Assembly: GCA_036936605.1 (NCBI GenBank)
Contig: JAUPFV010000004.1
Span: forward strand, 179,694,807-179,758,806
DNA: 64,000 bases
From: Limnanthes douglasii subsp. nivea
Lineage: Eukaryota; Streptophyta; Magnoliopsida; Brassicales; Limnanthaceae
Direction of reading: 5' to 3'
Both the position numbers and the translations under genes were made by a program. The notes below the pieces were generated by a model. That model had not been told where the DNA came from, searched no databases, and saw only the letters and a program-made list of their open reading frames with translations. Positions 43,535 to 55,570 of the stretch are shown piece by piece (the first letter of the stretch is position 1; every line of letters begins with the position of its first letter).

Positions 43535-46500
43535 TTGGGAATAAAATTTCTCATGCTGAATCATAATTATCAAAGTCAGTTTAATAAAGATTTGAGCAAA
43601 GAGAAAGAATTAAAGTTTCATTCAATTGGAGGCAACATCACCAACATTCACAGTAACCCAACATTTGAGAAATCAAATATAAAAATACAAACCAACAAGC
43701 CAATTCAATGTTATACAGACTTTCTAAACCCAAAAAACAAATTTTTCAATACGAAAAAGTTACGATCACCCAGAAAAATGACGATACGGTTATTAACTTC
43801 CAACTCAAAGATAAAGAGAAGCTTTAAAGCCTTTCAAAACACACAATAATTGCAAAATTTGTAACTGGGAAATCTAACATAGAGGTTGTTGAAGGCTTTC
43901 TTGAATATGTGAATTCAATATCACTAAATGGGACTTTAGACATCTTTTTAACGAATTCAATCTTAAATAAGATCTAAATAAAATATAGCGTCGTAATATC
44001 TTGTCAATAGGCTCTAAACTATGAGAATACTTAAATTGACTCCTCACTTCAACCCTAATCAAGAAAGCCACATCATTCATGTATGGGTGACTCTCTCTAA
44101 CCTCCCTGAGTACATGTTTAATGAAGCAACTATCAACGAAATAGTTAAAGCTATAGGCTGACGTCTAAGTATCTGATAACCATCTATCAACAGAGCAAAA
44201 CACAACTGATGCAGAATTTGGCTTGAACTGAACATCTCAAAATCTTTGATCAATAAACGGTAGATACAATGTGGATCAAAAAATCACATTACCAGATCAT
44301 CCTGTTGAGCAAGTACCTACACCTCAATATCCTCAAATGCATAATTAAATTATGTATAAATTTATCCTGCAAACATAATAGACAACATGTCATATTTAAG
44401 TGAGAATTATCCATCTAAACCTGTAACTAATCCTGAAGTGATTGAAGCATTACATACAATTGATATAATCCTATTTTCTTTCAACAAGACTAAAGATGAC
44501 TCCAGCCATGAACTTTCCTCTCTAACAAAAGCGACCAGAGGTAGTCTCCTTACCTCTCCTGGTAACCGAAAGAAAGATAATGTCAAAGAATTCAAAAAGT
44601 AGTTACCATAAAATACATGAAGATAAAAGGTGAAATGCTAAAGGCCCTATTTACTTTAAAATAATGTAGTAAAAAGAACTATAAAACCCTCCAAAATTGA
44701 ATATTTTCATCTTAAATTGGAATGTTAGAGGGTTAGGCAATAAAGAGACTCTAAGAAGACTTATATATCTGTAAAAATCAGAAAAGCCTGACTTTCTCAC
44801 TCTTCAAGAACCTATGATTCATCAATCTAACATTGAAATTGTTTCAAAAAAGTTAGGATTCAACTGCTTTATGGGTAATGTTAGTAACAAAACCTATTCA
44901 GATCATTCACCAATCAGCATTTCTATATCTACCGGTAAAGGGAAGTTTAAATATTCATTTAAATTTCTTAACACGTGGATTGTGCATAAATACTTTATGG
45001 ATATGGTTAATCAAAGTTGGTTGAGTGATATGATAGGAAATCCTATTTAACATTATTCGTTCAAGCTCAGAAGATTGAAGACTGGTTTAAAGCAATGGAA
45101 TAAATGTGTGTTTGGTAATATATTTGATTTTATTAAGTAGGTGGAGGAAAAAATCAATTTCAGAGAAGCCAACTTTCAATACACTAAATTCTTATAAGAT
45201 AAGCGTCTTCTTGATAAAGATAAAGATCATCACCTGACTCTTCTACCTAATAAAAAAGTTTATTGGAAGCATAAAACTCACACAATCTGGCTTAAAGACA
45301 GTGATAAAAATATTGCTTTCTTCCATAATTGTTTAAAAATAATGAACAAGAGGAACATAATAAATAGAATATGGGATGGTGATAAATGGTTAGATGACCA
45401 AGAAGCTATTGGAAATTCTGCATTGGAACATTTTTAAAAGCTGCTATATGACTCCACCAACAACGACAGTGATGAATTCATTGATCGTATTCCTTCTCTA
45501 ATCAATTTTGCGGAGAATTCAATGCTTATGTCTATCCCAAGTGAGTTTGAAATTCACAGTTTTATAAAATCCCTTAAGCCTAATTGTGATGCAGGTCCAT
45601 ATGGGTTCAGTGAAAAAACATTCAAATATGTTGGACCACTATTGCTAAAGATCGATTTGATGTAATTGAGGCTATATTCAAAGGCAATCAGATTCCTAAA
45701 TGAATTCACTCTAACTCTTCTCCAAACGTTTGGTAAGAGTTCAAACCTATAAGCCTTACTACAATGCTGCCTTGATGCCTAAAATTATATATGAAGAAGA
45801 GGGAGCATTTGTCAAAATGAGAAATATCCAAGATACATTTCTAATAGTCCAAGAACTTTGCTATAAAATCAACCTAAAGATGAGAAGTAATAATCTTATT
45901 ATCAAACTTGATATGTCCAAAGCCTTTAATAATGTTATAGGAAAATATAACAAGAGTTGTAACAATTATGATTATTATTTAAAAGAGAAGAAAATGAGAT
46001 ATCCCTCTCTTTTAGGTTTTGCTCCTTATTTATATACTCTTTTAGCGGTTTCGAATCACTATACAGTACATAATCCCACTAATTTAGCACGTAGACTAAC
46101 ATTTATGATATGGCCCTAAATTTAGCACGTAGCACCACCCTATAATTGTTTATAAATCTAATTGAAGTTCTAAAACCTGAATTAACCTGATCAAAGTTAA
46201 AGATAAGGGTGACAAGTTCATCCCGTGGAAGCTGAGAAAAGGGAAGATAAAGTTACGGCTTACTGTTGGTGCTCATCTAAACCTTTCATCTATTACAACC
46301 AGACTGACAACATAAGATGGTTTGAAGGTTCTGAAGTTAGAAACTACTTGGAAAACAGAACTTGGAATTTGAGTAAACTTGAATCCTCAGTAACGAGTAC
46401 TGAAATTCAAAACAATTAGAAAGTCTCTCTGAACTACAATCCTGACTCAATCTACTGATCTCTCTCCCTAGTTGGATCTTTTAAATCTAAAGAGACTTGG

Positions 46501-46610
46501 AACACAATACGAAGTAAATAAAATGTCTTTCCTCACATAATTAGGGAATGGTTTTGGTCTATAGACAGAAACATACATATTAAATCCATCATCCCTTCTA
46601 TCACCTCATG
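43535..46610 (+). mobile_element. LINE (L1-type non-LTR) relic
   Basis: Plus strand. The ORF1 region (about 43790-44640) carries DUF4283-type words: TIIAKFVTGKSNIEVVEGFL, then HFNPNQESHIIHVWVTLSNLPEYMF. The ORF2 endonuclease start lies at about 44700 (ILNWNVRGLGNKETLRR, PDFLTLQEP) with SDHSPI at about 44910. The RT region contains HKTHTIWLKDSDKNIAFFHN, SLKPNCDAGPYGFSE (usual form D.APGPDGF) and IIKLDMSKAFNNV at about 45900. Most of the RT core is deleted after 45960. A zinc-knuckle-type tail (SKETWNTIRSK) may be at about 46480-46590. Stops, frameshifts and the missing RT core make it inactive. It ends where truncated G2 begins. Confidence 0.82.
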
Positions 46611-46619
46611 GATTAGTTG

Positions 46620-49600
46620 TTACTGGAAAATTCAAGCGTACCGCTTGTTTGACCTCCTGCCCGGCTGGAGTTCGGATTATAATACCTGCACCTCCTCCTG
46701 TTGTAGAGGATGCACCATCAACTTTAACAATCCATTGGTCGAGCTTAACCACTTGTCTATCTTTTACCTCATCCTGCTCTTCCCTGGATGAGCTGAACTC
46801 TGCTAAGAAGTCTGCAACTGCTTGTCCTTCTATAGCTATATGTGGCTCGAAACGAATATCATACTCCCCGAGCTCGATGCTCCATTTGGTTAACCTGCCA
46901 GAAATATCGGGTTCTGTAATACTGTTCGTAAAGGGTATGTTGTTCGTACTGTAATAGTATGCCCTTGAAAGTATGGTCTCATTCGCCGAGCTGCAACAAC
47001 CAATCTTAAAGCAAGCTTTTCGAGGTTTGAACACTTGGTCTCCATATCTGTTAATTTTTTGTTCGTGTAATATACTGGTCGTTGTTTTCGCGCACGAGAA
47101 CCAAACTAACAGCAAAAGGTGACACTGCCAAATACATGAAGAGTGGCTCCTCAGGCGTAGGAGCTGCCAAAATCTCAGGAGATGTAAGATACTGCTTAAG
47201 ATCACCAAAAACCTTATCACACAATATCTAGTCCATGCAAACTTCTTAGCACCCCGTAATACTTCAAAAAAGGGATGACTCTTGTCTGAATCACGTTAGA
47301 TAAACCTAGACATAGCTACTAACCGTCCCGTAAGCCACTGAACCTCTTTGACATTCTTTGGTCGTCCTATCTGTAGAATTGCGTTTAGTTGCACTGGATC
47401 TGCCTTAATACCTTACTGACTTACCACATAACCCCGGAATTTTCCTTTAACCACACCAAAAGAACATTTTTCTGGATTATGCTTAAGATTAAACTTTTGT
47501 AATAAATAAAAAATGACCTGTAAAGTATTAAGGTGCTGCACTTCGTCATGTGTTTTGACAATTATATCATCAATATACGTCTCCAGATATTACCCCAAAT
47601 TATCTTGAAAAATGTGATTGACTAGCCTTTGATACGTTGTGTGCTCCAGAGACCTCGCTCGGTTTCAAACGTTGTGTGCTCCTGATCAGACAGATGCATG
47701 CGGATCTGATTATACCCTGAATACACATCCGTGAAAGAGAAGAATTTGCAACCTGAAGCCGAATCGACCAACTAATCTATCCTTAGTAACAGGAAAGCAT
47801 CTTTAGGACATGTTTGGTTCAAATTGATAAAGTCCACATACAACCTCCACTGTCCATTCTTCTATTTAACTAAAACCGGATTGGCTATCCAGACCGGGTA
47901 CCTTACTTTTCCGATGTTCCCCAATCGAGTGAGCTTGTTGACCTCGGCTAATATAGCATCCTGCTTCTCAGCTGAAAATGCCCTACGCTTCTCTTGTACA
48001 GGTTTGGCGCAAGGATTGATAGCCAATTCATGGCTTATAATTGTAGGACTTACTCGTGAAACATCAGCTGCTTCCCAAGCAAGCACATCTAAATTTCTTG
48101 CTAACAAATCCACGAAACGTACCTTTGAGTTTGGAGACAATTTGTTTTCCAGTCGAAGTATTCTATTGGCGGTTATGACTGTATCCAATATTGTAGTATA
48201 TGTAGTAGCTGAATCCTCGTTTTCTCGTGGATCATCTACTGGATCTGGCGAGGTGAGATCCATCGTTGTTGGCGCAATGTCTCCCTCGCCATTTGATTTC
48301 TATTGGATAGGTTTGGATGGATCTGAGGCGATTGCATAACAAGTTCGCGCAGTGCTTTGGCTGCCTCGAATTATTCTCGTTGAACAACCTACTGGATACT
48401 TAATGTATTGTCTGTATGTGCACGGCGTCGCTTCTATTCTATGCAGCCATCATCGTCCAATAATTGTATGGTAAGCGCTTAGCGCGTCAAAGATAAAAAA
48501 AAATAACATTTTGAGCTCTTTTTTTGTAGCTCTGTGACCGACTTTGACTACCAGCTCCACCTCCCCAACACATTAAGAATATTTTCCTTCATATCCTACC
48601 AATGTCAGCTGAGTAGGTTGGTATGGTGGGACATTTTTCATGCGATCAAAGCTGCATTTGAAGATAATATTTGCAGAGGTTCCTCCTTCGACCAGTACTC
48701 GTGTTACCATTTCTCCTCCAATGTCTAAGTGAATAGTTAAGGCGTCCTCATGGGGTAAACTAACACCTCTGAGGTCATCACATTGAAGGTGAGATCGAAA
48801 ACTGGTTCTCTGTAATTCTGATAAGAATTTCCATCTATTTCGTAAACGTCGAATTCACTTTTACCTCGTTTATTCTGGGTAGACCCGTGTCCTGTAGCCA
48901 AACTCCCCCTGATATGGTTAGTAGCCACTGTTGTTTGTTTGCTTCAGATTCTTTTCCACTAGCTGGTTTATCGGTGTTCGTAGGGCGATCTTCATCTCGC
49001 CAATCTGGTTGAGTTTGTTTGATATACTGAATCAGCTCTCCGATATCGATCAAACGCTGAATCTCTTCCCTTAACTGCCAGCACTCATCCGGTGAATGTC
49101 CATACTCATGATGATATGCACAATAATACCAATTAAATCGCTTAAATCTGGCGCGCTCATTGTTCGCGGAGTTTGGTACCTCGTAAGCCCCTTTGTGCAA
49201 TCATAAATTACCGAAATAGCCTATGTCAGTGGAGTGAAACGTCTGTTTGGTTGATCGAGCTGTTGAGGTCTCCGGTTGTAATCCTTCCTTCGTTGCTCCT
49301 CAGTTTTTTTTCGTTGTGAACCACCATCTTTGCTATCTGGCTTGCGCCGCTCAGGAGACGCCCCTTTTCTGGCATCATTGACCCTGATAAAAGTATCCGC
49401 TCTTCCGAGTAAATCTCTCATATTCTTAGTTGGGAACTTAATGAGATCCGTATATAGTTCCCCTCTTCTGTCGAGCCCCCGTTTCAAAGAATCCACCGCC
49501 ATATTTTCGGTTAGATCTGGAAAATCATTAATGGCATGAACAAATCGTATAACATAACTTTTAAGAGACTTACCTCGACGTTGATAAAGATCGATGATTG

Positions 49601-50543
49601 AATCCCGCTCGCGCTAGAGCTCCTTGTTACCTACGAACCTCTCTTTGAATTCCTTCCACAGTCCAGTAATATCACAGATAGATCCCTTTGGCAAGCTACT
49701 GAACCAGTCGATGGCATTACCTTTAAGGGTCATGGATAGTGCCCCGTACAGCATAGCATCATCAGGATTGAAAGCCATCATCGTGTTTCTGAAGTGCTTC
49801 AGATGACTCTCTGGATCACATGTTCCATCGTAAGCTTCCATCCTGAATGGTTCGAACTTCCTTGGGAGTTGAGCTTCCAGGATCTTCTCAGAAAACGGTG
49901 ATTCGTTCAATATGTAAGCCGACAACTTTGGACGGATCTGGTTGTAACAAAGGTCCTCATCCTCCCGAGCTCGCTTGGTCGACGTCTGTTTGACCTCGTC
50001 ACGTGGTCCTCTACTACAATTCTTTCCTCCGCTCTCGCCTTCACCTTCTTGTTTGTCATCTCTTTTAGAAGAACGATCTGTCCTATTGACCTTGCTTGCC
50101 TCTGGTCCTGACGGTTGGTGAGTCTTACTCGTACCCTTGATCCTTGCAGTCAGAGCATGAATAACGTCATTCATACCTGCCATTGTAGCATGCATAGCCT
50201 GTTCTCTAGCATCCTACTTAAACGTTATTTTCAGTTGTTCCTCCTGAAGGTTCTGGATCCGTTGTTCTAGTTGGAGAACCATTGAATCATTTGCCAGTGT
50301 AGTTTTCGCATCCCTACGAGCCCCTAGTGCATTCTCAGCTTGATGGAGATGCACCTCTTCTCTGGAAACAACTGCGGCTGGCTGAATTAAAGGTGCCTCT
50401 GTCACCACCGTTGCTTGGGGTATCAGAGGATTGACCTCTTCAGGAATTGTGGGGTCGAGACGACTTACGGTTCTTCTCCGATGGGTTGTTGTTTTGCTAG
50501 TTTCGTGATTATCTCTCTCGATTCTTGACCTAGTGAATACCAT
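46620..50543 (-). pseudogene. gypsy relic G2: gag, protease, RT, RNase H start
   Basis: Tat-like element on the minus strand, related to G1. Gag begins at the ATG at 50543 (MVFTRSRIERD). The Gag core is at 50195-49614 (EAYDGTCDPESHLKHF, WFSSLPKGSI, FKERFVGNKEL). The zinc motif is CAYHHEYGHSPDEC at about 49110. The protease has VEGGTSANIIF at about 48690, an E in place of the catalytic D. RT starts at 48263-47862 (EKRRAFSAEKQDAI, RYPVWIANPVLVK) and continues broken to about 47200. The RNase H region is at 47220-46606 (SGRLTKWSIELGEYDIRF, VKVDGASSTTGGGAG). The element stops abruptly at about 46620 against the LINE, so the rest of RNase H, the integrase and the 3' LTR are missing. Multiple frameshifts. 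Confidence 0.88.
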
Positions 50544-50581
50544 GATGATTGGTTAAAGAGTTCCACAAACGGCGCCAAATT

Positions 50582-51298
50582 TGTTAAGGAACTAACAAGT
50601 TCTACCACAGTATGTCTACAGTTTTTAGTCAAGAAAGAGATTACTTTATTCATCAATAGGTTACTCCCTATTTATAATACACAGAATTAGTGGGTAGTTA
50701 CATTTGTTCACGCTTTTACCGCCACTATTCCACTAACATCATTTATCCCTATTATTGTGGAACAAATAACTGTCATATTCGCTATCCCTATATTTGTGGA
50801 ATAAATAACTAACAACGTTTGACTCATGGGTCGAAACGTGTGTTTACATAATAAAAGCGCTAAGCACAATCTGTACATTAATCTAAGCTAAATTATTCCT
50901 TTAAACGAAATCAGTTTAGTTTTATTTTTATAGAACTCGAGCTCACTGAGTACGCACTCAGCTTATCTTCTTTAGGTCCTTTCCTTTCATCACGTTCCTT
51001 ATCCAGTCGATCAACTCTTTCCCCAATGTCTTCGAGCTCATCCTGATCTTGAGTACAACAATGCTATATATGTCCTCGAGCTCAGTTCATTGTCGAGCTG
51101 TATATGTCCTTCAGCTCAGTCCGTTGACAAGCTCAATATTTCTTCGAGTTCATCAATGGTATATTTACCCTTGGTTTTAATCCACCTTGAGCTCGTCAAT
51201 ACCGTTGAACTCGTTCTTTTCTTCATTGCTTATCATAATCCAAACTCACAGTGCTCTCTGCTCGTGCTCGCTCGTACTTGGGGAAATCCCCCATTATA
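50582..51298 (-). repeat. 5' LTR of G2
   Basis: Starts (plus strand) TGTTAAGG next to a primer site that reads TTTGGCGCCGTTTGTGG on the minus strand. It ends near 51298, where the expected CA has decayed to TA. A minus-strand TATAAATAG box lies at about 50668-50676. It aligns with the G1 LTR. The U3 part contains about eight variants of a TCGAGCTCA word. Confidence 0.75.
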
Positions 51299-51520
51299 AA
51301 AAAGAATTAGAGACACAAATGAAGATAAAGTATCATTCCCTTCATAAGATTTAATATTAGGATGAATTAAAATATACTACGTATATCCATCAACTTGTTG
51401 GAAAAGTATTACAAACGAAAAAAATAAATGGATAAGTCTTCAAGAATCATAGTCAAGAATTATGTAAAGAACCATATCTCCTATCAAATGTTTTCTTCCG
51501 GTAGATAGATCGCAGTAAAA

Positions 51521-51870
51521 CTAAACTCGAGTGGAGTCTGGGTTGGAGTTATGGCAAGGAGAAGAAGCAGAAAGAGGAACAAAACCTTTAGGAAGCATAG
51601 CCGAGAACAGCCCTGATTTGGGACTATTCTTATTATAAGGGTGTGTCTCTTCATCAAGACTCTGTTATAATTTCCCTTTCTCTTCTTGACTCCGAGTTTT
51701 TGACAATGCCCGTTCAAGATAAACGGCTTGTTGTTGTTGATGTGGAAGGACTGGTATTTTGAGGGAACTTGATTATTGGAGTGAGCAGTAATTAGAGAGG
51801 TGAGTATGATAAGGAAGAGAAAGAAAGATGAGAAAAAAAGGTTCTTCAAAATTCGGTTGGAACTACCCAT
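51521..51870 (-). pseudogene. IDA-like (IDL) secreted peptide precursor, frameshifted
   Basis: The minus-strand ATG at 51870 opens a signal peptide (basic start, then LFFSSFFLFLIILTSLITAHS) and a short variable region. The frame then runs on to 51484 as a 128-codon ORF with an implausible hydrophobic end. In the next frame, ending at TAG 51523-51521, the sequence reads LPKGFVPLSASSPCHNS. This matches the IDA-type C-terminal peptide (LPKG.P.PPSAPS..HN) with the LPKG, SA, S and HN positions conserved. The N-terminal and peptide frames differ, with a changeover near 51665-51685, so one base is gained or lost there, or an unseen intron intervenes. IDA-type peptides signal organ abscission through HAESA receptor kinases; this peptide's exact role is unknown. 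An assembly error is possible. Confidence 0.6.
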
Positions 51871-52079
51871 TATAGATTAGAGTTTATAACGAGACGCATT
51901 TATTCTTGGTCATGTGAGAGATAAACTTGAGACTGAGTACAACATTTGCGCGTATACTGTAAATCCCAAGAGTCCATTTTCGTTGTTTTTTAGAGAGGGA
52001 GAAAATAGTGTTATAGTAGTATGTTCAAGTGTGGTACTATATTTGACATCAAACGAGAGTTACTACTCAAGTTATCGAG
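51871..52079. other. upstream of the IDA-like gene
   Basis: Possible promoter of the IDA-like gene on the minus strand. No clear TATA box. A 'gtagtatgttcaag' word is repeated at about 52016 and 52088, and 'ttactactcaagttatcgagtacgatgg' at about 52060 and 52146. Confidence 0.35.
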
Positions 52080-54423
52080 TACGATGGTAGTATGTTCAAG
52101 AAAACTAGAATCTTTGATGAACAACCTACTTCTTCACCTCTAATAGTTACTACTCAAGTTATCGAGTACGATGGTGTTTATGCTTATAGTCACAACATTC
52201 CCTAGAGCCTTCTACAACTGCTTATTTCTCCACTTCGCCCCGATACTCTTCAAGGCCATCACAATCTCAAACGACCACAAGTCACCGGAGTCTTTCCACA
52301 TTTAAAACTATGGGATCATATTCAAAAAATGCCACCCACTTAGGGTGACCACACAATGTTGTAGGAGCAGAATCCGAAGAGCTCTTGATCTCGTTGGTTG
52401 GACGCCTTGGTCCCAACTTTAAAAAAGTAAGTGTAAAATATCTTTTAGCATTAAATAAGATATATTACTTTTATTTTCATGATAAAAAGTTTGATGATGT
52501 TCGTACTAAGTGGGGACTCTCATATGCAATTAGAGTTAGGCTGTCTAAGGTTAGGAAAACCGTGATGAGTTACCACTCCAATGAGCTTGTAGTTTACACC
52601 GAAGTGCGAAACTGGGGCCTTCGGTTTCCCATAGATTCTAAAAATTTTAGGTATTTCCATCTATTTTGGTTGTGTATGGGCCAGGCTAGTTCAAAATCCT
52701 ATTTCACCTTACTTGCTTGTTTTATAGCATCGTGACTTTCTAAAACTCCAATTCTTATGGAACATATGAAGACTATTGGTGGGTTGTGTCATAATTCTAA
52801 TACTCCATCATATTACCTTAATATGGGGACTGACTACAAAGCAGTAGACAATCTGTTAGAATTTGGCAGGATATGGAAGTCTTAGTTCATGTTCATTAGT
52901 GGGGCATGGGAAATGGTTAGAAGCTTTCTTTCCGAAAAAGAAATCCAAGCCAACTTACCATATTTTGGAAGAGCCCATGTAATTCCTTCAAACATGTATT
53001 TTATTATTTACTTGATTTTTTTATTATAAGGTTTTATTCTTTTTTTCTTTACAGTTATTCTAAACAGCTTTACACATCATTTGAAGGATGCACAGGTGAA
53101 TTTTAAGAAGTTTCATGACAAGAAAGAGAAAAAATACGATAATGGTTTTCACGAATGTTTTACCCCAGCCAACTTAACTCGCAACCATCTTTGGAGGACC
53201 AACCCCAAAAGAGAATTATCATGGGAAGAATTCACCACTCCTATTCTATCAATTGAATCAATCGATGGGAAGATATACCTTTCGACCAAAAAGAGATCCC
53301 CGAGTCATATTGATAAACATAATAAGAATAAAAAAAGGAACTTCGCAAGGTGTCTTTGAAACAGCTACCGAAGGACAATCCCAATGGATCAATGGACCAT
53401 TTTTAGATGCAGTTGTTGTCACTACGGACGGAGGTGATGTTCCCACAGATATGTTTGAGCCTAAGAAAATGAAAGCTAAAAATAGAAGGAAGTGAGGCAG
53501 TGATGAAATAATAATAAAGAAGAAGAAAACTTCAACTTGTTGGGATTTGGCATTGCATTTGGATACTAGTGTTCCCACTATTCTTATACCAGACCCTGCC
53601 TTTTTATTCCTAAATTTCAAGGGAGAGGCTACTGTTAGAGTTAAAATTTCGATGGAGGGGCTAACAGTGCTTGACTATAAAGCGTTTGACAAGGCCTTCC
53701 CAAGTATTGCAACCAACATGATACAGTTGGGTATTCAATAATGAGTTACGTGAAACCTGTTTTCGAACTTGAATGTGAGGTCAAATCTAAACGAGGAACC
53801 ATTTTCTTCTCTTCAAAAAGAGACAAAAATTACAAACTTCCTTCAAAGAGGAGAAGATTAAGCTAGCACGGCAACCGGAGAGGTTAATACACTCAAAAGA
53901 GAAATGGAAACAGTTAGAAAAGAGGTTTCCAAGGTTCAGGAAGAACTTAAAGGGCTGTGAGAGTTTAGTTCTAATAATATCTCTTTATTGTAATCTTAGT
54001 AAAAGACATGCAAAGAAGCTTTGGATCGCATCTTAGGTGAAAAAGAAACTCTGGAGAATTCTAAAAAAGAGTTATAAAAAGAGATTGAGTACCTGAAAGG
54101 CAAGTCTCCACAGGAAGTAGATGACACGGTTGAAGTGTATTTCTACGCCACTATAGAAAAACTAAATGAGCGGGATGCCTTGATCAAGTCGGACATGATC
54201 TTGGCATTTCACAAAACGTTTCCAACACTGTCCCTTGGTGCTTTATGGGGGTGGGTTCTAGAGAAGTTTCTTATGCCGAACATATCTTTGAGTTGACAGA
54301 TAAAATGGGTGCTCCTCATGAGTTGTCAAATGATAGTTTGGATGGAAATGATGAAATGGACTCCGAGAAAGGAAGTTCAGATGAGAAAGAAGAAAAGACC
54401 GAAGGGAAAGCGCCCAAAGGTTA
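52080..54423 (+). pseudogene. E2 copy of the antisense (Transposase_28-like) gene
   Basis: Plus-strand relic homologous to the E1 antisense protein. LVGRLGPNFKKVSVKYLLAL, RTKWGLSYAIRVRL and NWGLRFPIDSKNFRYFHL lie at 52390-52670. VSGAWE-like and exon-1-end words lie at about 52900. Then comes an intron-like gap: GTAATTCC at about 52979, and TTTCTTTACAG ending at about 53054. Exon 2 has RNHLWRTNPKRELSWEEF at about 53180-53235. A coiled-coil region at 53880-54160 is followed by SDMILAFHKTFP and LGALW at about 54190-54250. Several in-frame stops and frameshifts. The plus orientation implies a parent element on the minus strand, but gag and pol are absent. Confidence 0.82.
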
Positions 54424-54659
54424 ACAATTTCAAATTTTACTGTTTTGTGTAAGTCCTTATCATGTATGACAATATTGCAATGCTTGTGCAAGACCTTGTT
54501 GTATACAAGGCATTTTTATGATAGTGGGTCAAAGCACATTTTTTTGAATTCCTAAATTATTCGAAGGATTTCTTTTGTTGTTTTTAATTTAACGAGTTTT
54601 GTACGGTTCTTTATATCTAACTTGCTTCAAACTTTTAATTTATTTTGAATAGCTTTATA

Positions 54660-54935
54660 CTTAATGAATAAATCATTCGAAGGTAAACCATTTGAATACA
54701 TACAAAATTTCAAACACAAACCATTCGAAAGCATACAAAATTTCAAAATCAAGTCAATTGAAGGTAATCCATTCGAATGCATACAAGATTTCAAACGCAA
54801 GCTATTCGAAAGTACTCCATTTAAAGGCATATAACATTTCAAACATAAGCCCTTCGAAGGTAATCCATTCGAAGGCATACAAGATTTCAAACACAAGCCA
54901 TTCGAGGGTAATCTATTAGAAGGCATATAAGATTT
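54660..54935. repeat. 48-base tandem array in E2
   Basis: About five and a half copies of a unit with CCATTCGAAGGCATACAAG, then ATTTCAAACACAAGC. It lies right after the antisense gene, the position of the 3' hypervariable region in Tat-type elements. Confidence 0.88.
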
Positions 54936-54981
54936 AGTGAATATATTTAGCAGCAAAAGGTTTTGAAAAGCAAAACCCCCC

Positions 54982-55570
54982 TGAGCCACAAGGGTAGAAA
55001 GAATTAGACGAGGGTATTTTTTGTAGTTTGGTAGAGTAAAGACTTAATATTTAGTAGCTGGTAGTGAGATAATTGACGAAGGTATTCTTGGTAGTTTGGT
55101 AAATTATATAAAAATATCGACGAAGGTATTCTTGGTAGTTTGGTAGAGAAAATTTAATATTTAGTAACTGGTAGTGAGATAATTTAGTTGGTTATTGAAT
55201 ATGGTAGTAATTTTTCTCTCTCGTCATTAATGAGGTTTCTTAAGGTATTTATAGTATAATTTAGGGTTTAGGCCGGGTCAAGGCTTGAAAAATTATAAAC
55301 CCAGTAGGTAAACAATGTTCAAGAAGGTAGACAACTTAGTCAAATGATAAAGAAAGTTACCTTTATTTTACGTCTAAAATACCCTTCAAAATATGATCTA
55401 AAATATCATTCAAATTATTTTGACTCACTTCGAAAAACCACTTCCAAAATTATTCGACCTTATGAAAAGTAACAAAAGCAATTCAAATATAGCAACTCTA
55501 CAAATTAAAAATGTTTTAAAAAGAAGGAAACAACAAAGACCCAACAATATGGTCAGTTCGAGTGATAGCA
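54982..55570 (-). repeat. probable LTR of E2, minus strand
   Basis: Minus-strand features parallel the E1 LTR. It starts TGCTATCACTCGAACTGACC (E1: TGATGAGTCCGAATGC), then has CTTGACCCGG, and a CTATAAATACC box at about 55237-55247 (E1: CTATAAATACTC). It carries its own internal duplication near the far end: GACGAAGGTATTCTTGGTAG appears at 55074 and 55119. No second copy is in the window, so the edges are estimates. Confidence 0.55.

Noticed and set aside
44407..44595. Minus-strand ORF across the LINE ORF1 region.
   Set aside because: Shadow on the opposite strand of the LINE coding region, without any recognisable domain.
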